Assembly: GCA_030593645.1 (NCBI GenBank)
Contig: JAUVGT010000241.1
Coordinates: forward strand, 1-7,562
DNA length: 7,562 nt
From: Deltaproteobacteria bacterium
Lineage (GTDB): Bacteria > Desulfobacterota > Desulfobacteria > Desulfobacterales > JAUVGT01
Direction of reading: 5' to 3'
The stretch's first letter is position 1; each line of letters opens with the position of its first letter. Shown in pieces: positions 1 through 6,143 of the stretch. Position numbers and translations under genes: made by a program. Under the pieces are notes generated by a model. The model was not told the origin of the DNA. It saw nothing but the letters and a program-made list of their open reading frames with translations, and searched no databases.

Positions 1-137
1 AAGTCCGAATTAGACGGTTTCGTAAAAAGTTCAAATTCAAGGCGTGCAAATTTCGTAATCATGAAGCGTACTTATAGTACGTTGAATGATTGCGAAATGC
101 AGCACAACGCAGAAGTTGGACTTTTTACGAGACCGTC
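1..137. repeat. Near-palindromic dispersed repeat, copy 1 (MITE/REPIN-like)
   Basis: The core at 13-137 is an imperfect palindrome of about 125 bp. Its left end reads GACGGTTTCGTAAAAAGTTC, and its right end is the complement of GACGGTCTCGTAAAAAGTCC (2 differences in 20). The arms continue inward with gaps to a 7-bp inner stem around a TAT loop near 73-75. Bases 1-12 also match copy 2, so the element extends left beyond the window. Copy 2 at 5894-6091 has the same orientation: 13-75 matches 5920-5982 with two differences, and 82-119 is identical to 6026-6063. There is no coding capacity. The right end lies 4 bp past the surA stop codon, so the RNA hairpin may form the 3' end of the mfd-surA transcript (inference). 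Two copies in 7.5 kb suggest a high-copy family. Confidence 0.85.
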
Positions 138-141
138 ACTT

Positions 142-1158
142 CTATAAATTCTCATAGATCTTTATATGAGATCGTTTCTTTAAATTCCCAAGCCATGCTT
201 TATATTGCTTGTCAACAAATTCAGTAAATAGCATGGCTTCTATTTCCGGCGTCGCTTCATCCAATGTTTTGGGTTTGGTTTCTACGATTTCCTCAATATA
301 GAATATTTGAAAGCCAAATTCAGTATCCAGCACAGGTGAGCATTCACCGGCTTTTTTGTCCTTGAGTGTTTCCTTAAGGCGCGCCGAAAGATCCTGGTAA
401 TTAATAAAACCCAGGTCTCCTCCATCCATTGCTGTTTTCGAATCAGAATAAAGCATCGCAAGTGTATTAAATGTTTTCCCCTGTTTTAAATCATCCAGGA
501 TTTCATTCATTTTAATTAAGATCGCTTTTCTTTCTTCGTCATCATAGGAAGAGGCTTTCATTGCGATGATACGTAAATGATATTTTTTTTCTCCCGCGAA
601 TTTTTCTTTGTGATCTTCATAATATTTCTTTTTGTCCTCAGTTGTTAAAACATACTTGGAGTTTACTTCCTTGTTTATTAACTTCCTTCGAAGCAATTGG
701 TCTCTAAAGCGCGTACGATATTCGTCCCATAATATATTTTGAGCCTCCAATGCTTTTTTCAGATCCTGGACATTGGAGTTTTTTGATTTTACGATTTTAT
801 TAATGGTTTTGTCCACCTCTTCTTCACTAACAGTTATCTTGAGCTTTTTTATTTGCTGATCTGTTAGTTTTACGTCAATAAGCGTGTTAAGCGTTTTTTG
901 GCGAACTTTTTTTATCATAGCCTGTTCTTCTTCAGGAGAATAGTCTGAAGTTATAATTTTATCTATAAACTGCTTAGTATATTGTTCCAGATCATTTAAC
1001 AGGATAATATCATTATTCACCACCGCAACTATTCTTTCAACTACATCAGCACTTCTTGCTTCAGAAAATGAAATAATGAAAAGTATAAAACACCATTTCA
1101 ATATCTTCAGTACATCTGATCTTCTTTTCCATTTATTACCAAAATGTATATACAACAA
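142..1158 (-). CDS. surA: SurA-like periplasmic chaperone / peptidyl-prolyl cis-trans isomerase (single parvulin domain)
   Basis: Probable periplasmic chaperone that receives unfolded outer-membrane proteins and isomerises X-Pro bonds. The 338 residues read as a basic n-region, a hydrophobic stretch (about 21-31) and a likely cleavage after SEARSA (residue 37). The mature start VERIVAVVNNDII is typical of SurA. A helical SurA-N domain covers about 38-185. One parvulin domain covers about 192-293, with YHLRII, GGDLGF (246-251) and FGFQIFYIEE. A C-terminal helix (about 297-336) packs with the N domain in known SurA structures. E. coli SurA has about 428 residues and two parvulin domains; this shorter form is as I recall for Desulfobacterota. 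The start is TTG, chosen because GGAG lies 9 nt upstream and no in-frame ATG fits the signal peptide. It is last in the minus-strand set, 84 nt after the lipoprotein gene. The exact symbol (surA versus a generic ppiC-type) is less certain than the family. Confidence 0.88.
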   Translation of the reverse strand: MLYIHFGNKWKRRSDVLKILKWCFILFIISFSEARSADVVERIVAVVNNDIILLNDLEQYTKQFIDKIITSDYSPEEEQAMIKKVRQKTLNTLIDVKLTDQQIKKLKITVSEEEVDKTINKIVKSKNSNVQDLKKALEAQNILWDEYRTRFRDQLLRRKLINKEVNSKYVLTTEDKKKYYEDHKEKFAGEKKYHLRIIAMKASSYDDEERKAILIKMNEILDDLKQGKTFNTLAMLYSDSKTAMDGGDLGFINYQDLSARLKETLKDKKAGECSPVLDTEFGFQIFYIEEIVETKPKTLDEATPEIEAMLFTEFVDKQYKAWLGNLKKRSHIKIYENL

Positions 1159-1167
1159 AACGTTTCA

Positions 1168-1171
1168 CTCC
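1168..1171 (-). promoter_or_regulatory. Ribosome binding site supporting the TTG start of surA
   Basis: On the minus strand the sequence GGAGTGA precedes the TTG codon at 1158-1156, with 9 nt between GGAG and TTG. No ATG lies in frame between here and the hydrophobic core of the signal peptide, so this site decides the start. Confidence 0.6.
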
Positions 1172-1242
1172 ATTTTATTTTTTTAAATCGAGCAATTTAT
1201 AAATATACCCCGACTCTTCAAATATTTTTACCTGTGTAAATA

Positions 1243-1932
1243 CTATGAAGAAATTATCTTCTCCCACTGTTCTTTATTTATTTCAATTTCATATTTTTTC
1301 TGAATTTTTTCTATCCATAATTTATAGGCTGCTTCCGTCTTCTGCCTTCGCAGGTGCTCAACTATTTTTTCATTTATATCATTTGAATTCATTGCCATCT
1401 CGGGAGCGAGCTGTCCGTTTTTATAATGCTCTTTATAATATTCCGATATATCATCAGGGGTAATCTCGATTTGATCCTTTAATTCCTTTGCAACAAGTTT
1501 CTCCATAAGAATTCGCGTCTTTAAAGCTTTTTCCCACGCTTCATATGAAACAGCGTACTCAAGTAAAGTCTCTTCAAAAACTTCATCCGGATAATCCGCC
1601 TTTATCTCCGCGACAGCTTTTTTAATTTCCTCATCAGTAACACTGATATTAAGTTCTTTCGCCCTTTCAAGCAAAATCAATTCCTCGGTCATCTGCTTTA
1701 AAAGCCGGATCTGTGCTTCCTTATGTGCCGCTGATTTCTGAGACATGTTATGTGGATAAACAACCCTGGTAGCTTCAAAGGCTTTTTGAAAATCAAGCAC
1801 CGTTGCAATACGTTTCCCCACTTTGATCAAATAATCATTCTGGCTGTTACTCTCAGGATTTGAGCATCCTGAAAACAAGACAGGCAAGGTCAGGAACATG
1901 ATCAATGTCATCAGATACAGATTGTGTTTCAT
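1243..1932 (-). CDS. SurA-N-domain lipoprotein without PPIase domain
   Basis: Probable lipid-anchored periplasmic chaperone related to SurA/trigger-factor-type folds; its substrate is unknown. From the ATG at 1932 it has 229 residues. Residues 1-22 form a lipoprotein signal peptide ending in LFSG, with Cys23 as the lipidation site. The -3 residue of the lipobox is Phe, which is less usual. After a linker rich in Ser and Asn comes a charged, helical SurA-N-like domain (about 35-165) containing SVTDEEIKKAV and ITPDDISEYYKEHY. The chain then goes straight to a C-terminal helix (LRRQKTEAAYKLWIEKIQKKYEIEI), with no parvulin domain where one would normally sit, and no GGDLGF motif. An in-frame GTG at 1971 would add 13 residues but has no ribosome binding site and would spoil the signal peptide. 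The gene lies 102 nt after mfd and 84 nt before surA, so a shared role with SurA is likely (inference). Confidence 0.8.
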   Translation of the reverse strand: MKHNLYLMTLIMFLTLPVLFSGCSNPESNSQNDYLIKVGKRIATVLDFQKAFEATRVVYPHNMSQKSAAHKEAQIRLLKQMTEELILLERAKELNISVTDEEIKKAVAEIKADYPDEVFEETLLEYAVSYEAWEKALKTRILMEKLVAKELKDQIEITPDDISEYYKEHYKNGQLAPEMAMNSNDINEKIVEHLRRQKTEAAYKLWIEKIQKKYEIEINKEQWEKIISS

Positions 1933-1999
1933 AAACACCCATCGTGTTAGAAGTGACTTCCAGAAAATCACCGGTTTAAAATATCAAAATGATCACCGT

Positions 2000-2022
2000 T
2001 TGAGCCTTATCAACCAGCTCAA
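2000..2022 (-). other. Small hairpin in the mfd-lipoprotein intergenic gap
   Basis: TTGAGC and GCTCAA form a perfect 6-bp stem around an 11-nt loop, 12 nt after the mfd stop codon. No run of T follows on the minus strand, so it does not look like an intrinsic terminator. It may protect a 3' end, mark a processing site, or be chance. The downstream gap also has two close copies of a GGTGAT-containing sequence (near 1970 and 1995 on the complement), with no clear promoter. Confidence 0.25.
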
Positions 2023-2034
2023 TATATTAAACAA

Positions 2035-5000
2035 TTAAGTGTTAACACGATGCGCAATTTCTTTCAAGATATTTTTAGTTTTGGCAACAAGACCACCGGT
2101 ACCATAACCCTGGAGTTTTACCCTGAGCGTATGGTCGGGTGTGAATTCAAAGCGGTCAGGTTCTGCCACTACCATATCAACCAGCCCCAGCGGATTCTTC
2201 TGGTGTGCTTCAGAAAAAAAGAGTTGAAGCTGCCTGCCTGTCATATCAATCCGTTTGACTCCTGCTCTTACCGCCAATACTTTCAACATAATCTTCAAAA
2301 GGAGGTTCGTGGTTTCATCCGGCAGGGCACCGTACCTGTCACTCATTTCTTCTTTATAGTCGTTTATTTCCTTCAAGGATGTCATTTTTGCCAGGGTACG
2401 ATATGCTGATAGACGCTGATCAATATCATTGATATATGATTCAGGCACAAAAGCCGATACTTTCATATTAACTTCCGGCTCCAGATTCTCCCGAACCGGC
2501 TCTCCTTTCAATTCGCTTATCGCGTTTTCCATTAACTTGAGAAACATGTCATAACCAACCGCGGCAATATGGCCGGATTGTGAAGCCCCGAGAATCGTAC
2601 CGCCTCCCCTGATTTGCAAATCACTCATCGCAATCTGAAAACCGGCACCCAGATCACTGTGTTCCATGAGAACTTTCAAACGTTTCTGAGCATCCTTACT
2701 CAATATTGATTCATGCGGTATAAAAAGGTACGCATATGCCTGTTCATCAGACCGCCCCACCCTGCCGCGCAGTTGATACATTTGGGCCAGTCCAAACCTG
2801 TCGGCGCGATTAACCATGATGGTATTCGCAGAAGGGATATCAAGCCCGGATTCAACGATTGTGGTGCAAACCAATAGATCTATATCCCGGTTCATGAAGT
2901 GGAACATCACACGTTCCAACTCTTTTTCATTCATCCGTCCGTGGGCGATTTCAAGTCGTGCTTCCGGCACAAGATTTCCGAGTTTCTTTGCTATCCTGCC
3001 GATACTCTTGATATTATTATGAATAAAAAATATCTGCCCCTTTCGGCTCAATTCCTTCCTGATCGCTTCGGCCACAATCAAATCATCAAACTCGGAAATA
3101 TAGGTAACAATGGCCTGACGATATTCCGGCGGCGTTGAAATCACACTGATATCATGTATTCCCATCATGGACATATGAAGGGTGCGGGGGATCGGTGTGG
3201 CGGTCAATGCCAGCACATCTACCGTCTTTCTCAAATTTTTCAATTTTTCCTTGTGCTTGACTCCAAACCGCTGCTCTTCATCGATCACTATCAAACCTAA
3301 ATCTTTAAATCCGATATCTTTTGAAAGCAGCCGGTGTGTACCGATCACAATATCTGTCCTGCCGGACTTCAAATCCTGAACGATCCGGCGCTGCTCAGCT
3401 AAAAGGCGAAACCTGCTCAAGCACTTCACATTTACAGGATAATGTTTAAATCGATCGGAAAATGTTGTGAAATGCTGTTCCGCGAGAACGGTTGTCGGCA
3501 CAAGTACGGCGACCTGTTTGTTGTTGTTTACCGCCAGAAAAGACGCTCTCAGGGCAACTTCCGTTTTTCCATACCCCACATCACCGCATACAAGACGATC
3601 CATGGGTACGGGTTTTGCCATATCATTTTGTACATCATCAATGGCTTTGAGCTGATCAGCTGTTTCCTCATATGGAAAGCCGGCCTCGAAATCTTTAAAA
3701 AAATGATCAAATTCTTTAAAGGAAAAACCCTTTTCAATTTTCCGGGCCGCGTACACTTTTAACAGATCACCCGCTATTCTTTCTGCCGATTTTTTTACTT
3801 TTGCTTTTACCCTTTCCCATGTTTTACCGCCCATTTTATCAAGAACCGGAGATATTCCATCCATTCCCATATATTTTTGTATCACGGACATATGGTCAAC
3901 CGGCAGGTAAAGTCGGTCACCGCCCCTATAAACAATAAGCAGAAAATCATTGGTGGTTCCGTTCAGTTCCAATTTTACAAGGCCCGAGTATTCACCGATT
4001 CCATGTTCATCATGAACGATAAGGTCTCTGCTTTTCAGATCCTCAAAAGCCAGCAGTTCTGTTTTTGGTTTTTGCCTTCGTTTGATTTTTTGTCGCGTTT
4101 TCGCCCCGAATATTTCATCATCCGTGATTATTGCCAGGGACTCATCCGGCCAGACAAAACCGGCCGAAACCCGACCCAGGCAAGCATAAACCAAACCTTT
4201 CCTGTGTTTTTTCAAATCAGGAAACCCATCTAATTCAGTAAGTTGAATCCCATACGGGAGCAGGAGGGAATAAAGCCTCTCACACCGTGCTTTATTGCGG
4301 CAGATCAAAAGTGTAATAAATCCTAATTCTCTTTTCTCTGAGATCCAGTCAGTCAGGGGCAAAAGAAGCGCATCACGTGACAGCGGTTCTTTTAAGGCGG
4401 ACTTTATTTCAGCATTATCTTTTATATTAAAGTTATATTGAACAGAATCACATGCCTGATCCATACCGGTTTTCATCACGGGGAGCATTTTTACAGCCAG
4501 GCTTTTGTTATCATTAAGAGATTGTTTTGTTTCCGGCCAGCTTAAATACAGGTGATCAGGTTCCACACAGAGCAGGCCTTCACCTCTTGCCGTTTCAAAA
4601 TTTTCCCGGACTTTGCTTTCGGTTTCATATGCTTTTTTTTCGATCACATCTATTCCCGATGCAACAATCAGCGAAGAATCCGGCAAATAATCAAACAGTG
4701 TATCCGGGTCCGGATATATCAGGGCCAATAGACTTTCGACTCCTCTCAGCACACCTTCATGCTTTATCCTGTCAACAATACCCCTGACTTTTGTGACCGG
4801 AGTATTAAGGTTTGATGCCTGTTCTTTAATACGGTTAATAATCTCAGACCGAGATTCTTTTCTCAATACCGCTTCCCTGGCCGGCAGGATAATGGCCTCC
4901 GGGACGGCTTTTAATTTACGCTGGTTCGAAGCTGAAAAAAACCGGATTTCCTCAATATCATCTCCGAAAAATTCGATCCTTACAGGGTCGGTGTACATGG

Positions 5001-5556
5001 GCGAAAAAATATCCAGAATTCCGCCCCTCACTGAAAAATCACCGGGTTCCTCTGTGATTACAGTTCGAACATATCCGCCCGCAATGAGTTTTTCAATCAG
5101 CCGATCTCTTTCTATTTCCTCGCCGCTCATCACCAGTTCCGCATATTCAATGATTTCCTTTCTGGGTATTATCTTCTGCATCAAACCATCCGCGGTGGTC
5201 ACGATAATAGGCGGTGAGTCAGCCGTGATCATCCGGTACAAAGACCTGATGCGTTTTGCGGCTGTTTCATTATGATACGATAGAAATTTGAATGGTAAAA
5301 TATTATAGGATGGAAAATTTAAATAAGTCACAGAACGACCGTCTAAAAAAAACCGCAGATCAACAAGTAAATTTTTCGCGGCCCGGGTCGAGGGCGCGAT
5401 CAGCAATATCGGAATATTGTGTTCTTCGTATATTCTTGCAGCCATATACGCTGTATCGGTTCCGGACAAACCGGTGACTTCAATACAAGAATCCCTTTCG
5501 GGTATATTTTTTACCAGGTCCTGAAGTGAATTTTTTTTTTCTTGATTTAGGTTCAT
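2035..5556 (-). CDS. mfd: Transcription-repair coupling factor Mfd
   Basis: Cytoplasmic superfamily-2 translocase that pushes or releases RNA polymerase stalled at DNA lesions and recruits UvrA for nucleotide excision repair. The 1173 residues compare with about 1148 in E. coli. Domains in order: an N-terminal UvrB-like module (about 1-310) with GDFSVRGGILDIFSP at 172-186; a middle region; the RNA-polymerase-interacting domain around HDEHGIGEYSGL (515-526); the translocase (about 635-985) with Walker A GDVGYGKTE (658-666), DEEQ box (759-762), TATPIPRT (785-792) and QLRGRVGR (928-935), preceded by the translocation-motif region RADRFGLAQMY; and a C-terminal Mfd-type domain (about 1035-1135). 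All catalytic motifs are intact. The frame stays open to 5685, but that extension would be antisense to the tRNA; the ATG at 5556 begins MNLNQEKK, a normal Mfd beginning. No clear Shine-Dalgarno precedes this ATG. A run of ten A spans codons 6-9. Confidence 0.97.
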   Translation of the reverse strand: MNLNQEKKNSLQDLVKNIPERDSCIEVTGLSGTDTAYMAARIYEEHNIPILLIAPSTRAAKNLLVDLRFFLDGRSVTYLNFPSYNILPFKFLSYHNETAAKRIRSLYRMITADSPPIIVTTADGLMQKIIPRKEIIEYAELVMSGEEIERDRLIEKLIAGGYVRTVITEEPGDFSVRGGILDIFSPMYTDPVRIEFFGDDIEEIRFFSASNQRKLKAVPEAIILPAREAVLRKESRSEIINRIKEQASNLNTPVTKVRGIVDRIKHEGVLRGVESLLALIYPDPDTLFDYLPDSSLIVASGIDVIEKKAYETESKVRENFETARGEGLLCVEPDHLYLSWPETKQSLNDNKSLAVKMLPVMKTGMDQACDSVQYNFNIKDNAEIKSALKEPLSRDALLLPLTDWISEKRELGFITLLICRNKARCERLYSLLLPYGIQLTELDGFPDLKKHRKGLVYACLGRVSAGFVWPDESLAIITDDEIFGAKTRQKIKRRQKPKTELLAFEDLKSRDLIVHDEHGIGEYSGLVKLELNGTTNDFLLIVYRGGDRLYLPVDHMSVIQKYMGMDGISPVLDKMGGKTWERVKAKVKKSAERIAGDLLKVYAARKIEKGFSFKEFDHFFKDFEAGFPYEETADQLKAIDDVQNDMAKPVPMDRLVCGDVGYGKTEVALRASFLAVNNNKQVAVLVPTTVLAEQHFTTFSDRFKHYPVNVKCLSRFRLLAEQRRIVQDLKSGRTDIVIGTHRLLSKDIGFKDLGLIVIDEEQRFGVKHKEKLKNLRKTVDVLALTATPIPRTLHMSMMGIHDISVISTPPEYRQAIVTYISEFDDLIVAEAIRKELSRKGQIFFIHNNIKSIGRIAKKLGNLVPEARLEIAHGRMNEKELERVMFHFMNRDIDLLVCTTIVESGLDIPSANTIMVNRADRFGLAQMYQLRGRVGRSDEQAYAYLFIPHESILSKDAQKRLKVLMEHSDLGAGFQIAMSDLQIRGGGTILGASQSGHIAAVGYDMFLKLMENAISELKGEPVRENLEPEVNMKVSAFVPESYINDIDQRLSAYRTLAKMTSLKEINDYKEEMSDRYGALPDETTNLLLKIMLKVLAVRAGVKRIDMTGRQLQLFFSEAHQKNPLGLVDMVVAEPDRFEFTPDHTLRVKLQGYGTGGLVAKTKNILKEIAHRVNT

Positions 5557-5583
5557 AAAAACTGTAGTTGTGCAATTTATTGT

Positions 5584-5659
5584 GCCGGCGTAGCTCAGTT
5601 GGTAGAGCAGCTGATTCGTAATCAGCAGGCAGGCAGTTCGACTCTGCCCGTCGGCTCCA
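5584..5659 (+). tRNA. tRNA-Thr (anticodon CGU, reads ACG)
   Basis: A complete 76-nt cloverleaf with encoded CCA (5657-5659). The acceptor stem GCCGGCG pairs with CGTCGGC, with one G-U. The D arm is GCTC/GAGC with AGTTGGTA. The anticodon stem GCTGA/TCAGC carries loop TTCGTAA, placing anticodon CGT at 5617-5619. A 5-nt variable loop is followed by the T arm GGCAG/CTGCC with loop TTCGACT. The G1-C72 and C2-G71 pairs and anticodon G35 U36 agree with known threonine identity elements; discriminator base 73 is U, which occurs in bacterial tRNA-Thr. It is divergent from mfd with only 27 bp between them, so its promoter must reach into the start of mfd. A weak candidate is TTGATT (5542) with TGTAGT (5563), 15 bp apart. 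Confidence 0.96.
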
Positions 5660-5667
5660 TAGTATTT

Positions 5668-5720
5668 AAAGGGATTACAACACATTATCTTACTTATGTT
5701 GTTAATCCCTTTTTTGTTTT
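5668..5720 (+). terminator. Intrinsic terminator of tRNA-Thr
   Basis: GGGATTACAACA (5671-5682) pairs with TGTTGTTAATCCC (5697-5709), giving 12 bp with one bulged T around a 14-nt loop. It is extended by AAA/TTT and followed by a T-rich tract (TTTTTT G TTTT). It starts 9 nt after the tRNA CCA end. Read on the minus strand, the same stem is followed by TTTAAAT, so it may also weakly stop transcription approaching mfd from the right. Confidence 0.88.
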
Positions 5721-5808
5721 AAACCCTGTATCTCGGTAAAATAGTACATTTCTGCGTACGTTTTGCGGCAAGTATATAGTGGAAAAATGATGATAGAACA
5801 AGCACAAA

Positions 5809-5820
5809 TTTAGGCCTAAA
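5809..5820. other. Perfect 12-bp palindrome, possible operator
   Basis: TTTAGGCCTAAA is a perfect inverted repeat, 29 bp upstream of the -35 element at 5850. Its position would suit an activator or repressor site for the downstream gene, but only one copy is seen and no regulator is encoded nearby. Chance occurrence is possible. The rest of 5721-5849 shows no gene or other structure that I can support. Confidence 0.25.
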
Positions 5821-5849
5821 GAAATGTTTTGAAATCGCCTTTAAAAATT

Positions 5850-5877
5850 TTGACAAACATCCATTAATTTGTATAAA
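5850..5877 (+). promoter_or_regulatory. Near-consensus sigma70 promoter
   Basis: The -35 is TTGACA (6/6 to consensus) and the -10 is TATAAA (5/6), with a 16-bp spacer in AT-rich DNA. Transcription would start near 5884, just before repeat copy 2. The next plus-strand gene begins at 6144, so the transcript would have a leader of about 260 nt containing the whole repeat. It is the best promoter in the window and the only clear one for that gene. Confidence 0.65.
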
Positions 5878-5982
5878 TATTAGATTTCATATTGATGGTC
5901 TCGTAAAAAGTCCGAATGAGACGGTTTCGTAAAAAGTTCAAATTCACGGCGTGCAATTTTCGTAATCATGAAGCGTACTTAT

Positions 5983-6025
5983 CGGACCCGCCCTGTTAAA
6001 TCTGTCTTTTTATTTAACAGGGGAG
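5983..6025. repeat. Hairpin-bearing insert at the apex of repeat copy 2
   Basis: This block has no counterpart in copy 1. CCCTGTTAAAT (5991-6001) and ATTTAACAGGG (6012-6022) are perfect 11-bp inverted repeats around a 10-nt pyrimidine-rich loop. It sits at the tip of the large palindrome, so the RNA could extend the main stem with a second hairpin. The 3' side reads AGGGGAG, which resembles a ribosome binding site 4 nt before an ATG at 6030. Confidence 0.8.
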
Positions 6026-6063
6026 TTGAATGATTGCGAAATGCAGCACAACGCAGAAGTTGG

Positions 6064-6078
6064 TCCGCCTACGGCGGA
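6064..6078. repeat. 15-bp palindrome TCCGCC-TAC-GGCGGA in the right arm of copy 2
   Basis: A perfect 6-bp inverted repeat around TAC replaces the ACTTT present in copy 1. A related TCCGCC ... GGCGG-T-GGA arrangement occurs near the window end (7461-7486), suggesting that this short palindrome is itself a dispersed unit. Confidence 0.7.
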
Positions 6079-6131
6079 TTACGAAACCGTCAATATTGAA
6101 GGCTCTGAAACCATTTCGACACAATATCAAC

Positions 6132-6136
6132 AGGAG
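6132..6136 (+). promoter_or_regulatory. Ribosome binding site deciding the start at 6144
   Basis: AGGAG lies 7 nt before the ATG at 6144 and only 1 nt before the ATG at 6138, so 6144 is the likely start. Initiation there puts the signal peptide at the N-terminus. Confidence 0.75.
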
Positions 6137-6143
6137 AATGAAA

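Larger units (their letters stand above)
5894..6091. repeat. Near-palindromic dispersed repeat, copy 2, with two extra palindromes
   Basis: Same family and orientation as copy 1. The left side carries two successive terminal-repeat copies, at 5894-5913 (GATGGTCTCGTAAAAAGTCC) and 5920-5939 (GACGGTTTCGTAAAAAGTTC). The right end, TTACGAAACCGTC (6079-6091), is the exact complement of the inner left end. Compared with copy 1, two blocks differ. The six apex bases AGTACG are replaced by 43 bp (5983-6025). The five bases ACTTT of the right arm are replaced by a 15-bp palindrome (6064-6078). A 7-bp match ATATTGA occurs at 5889-5895 and 6093-6099 and could be a target duplication, though it overlaps the presumed left end by 2 bp. 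Confidence 0.85.

Noticed and set aside
4793..5275. 160-codon plus-strand open frame and others opposite mfd
   Set aside because: They are antisense shadows of the intact mfd gene; their translations show no domain pattern.
5584..5659. tRNA-Thr as an integration (att) site
   Set aside because: No integrase, no repeated tRNA 3' end and no island-like genes are seen in the window.
5557..5685. Upstream in-frame extension of mfd to 5685
   Set aside because: It would be encoded antisense through the tRNA, lacks Mfd-like sequence, and the ATG at 5556 gives a normal N-terminus.
5894..6091. Insertion sequence with a transposase
   Set aside because: The element is under 200 bp and encodes no protein; any mobility would need a transposase supplied from elsewhere.
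5881..6143. Riboswitch in the leader of the exported-protein gene
   Set aside because: The structure is explained by the dispersed palindrome, also found after surA, and no known riboswitch core is recognised.
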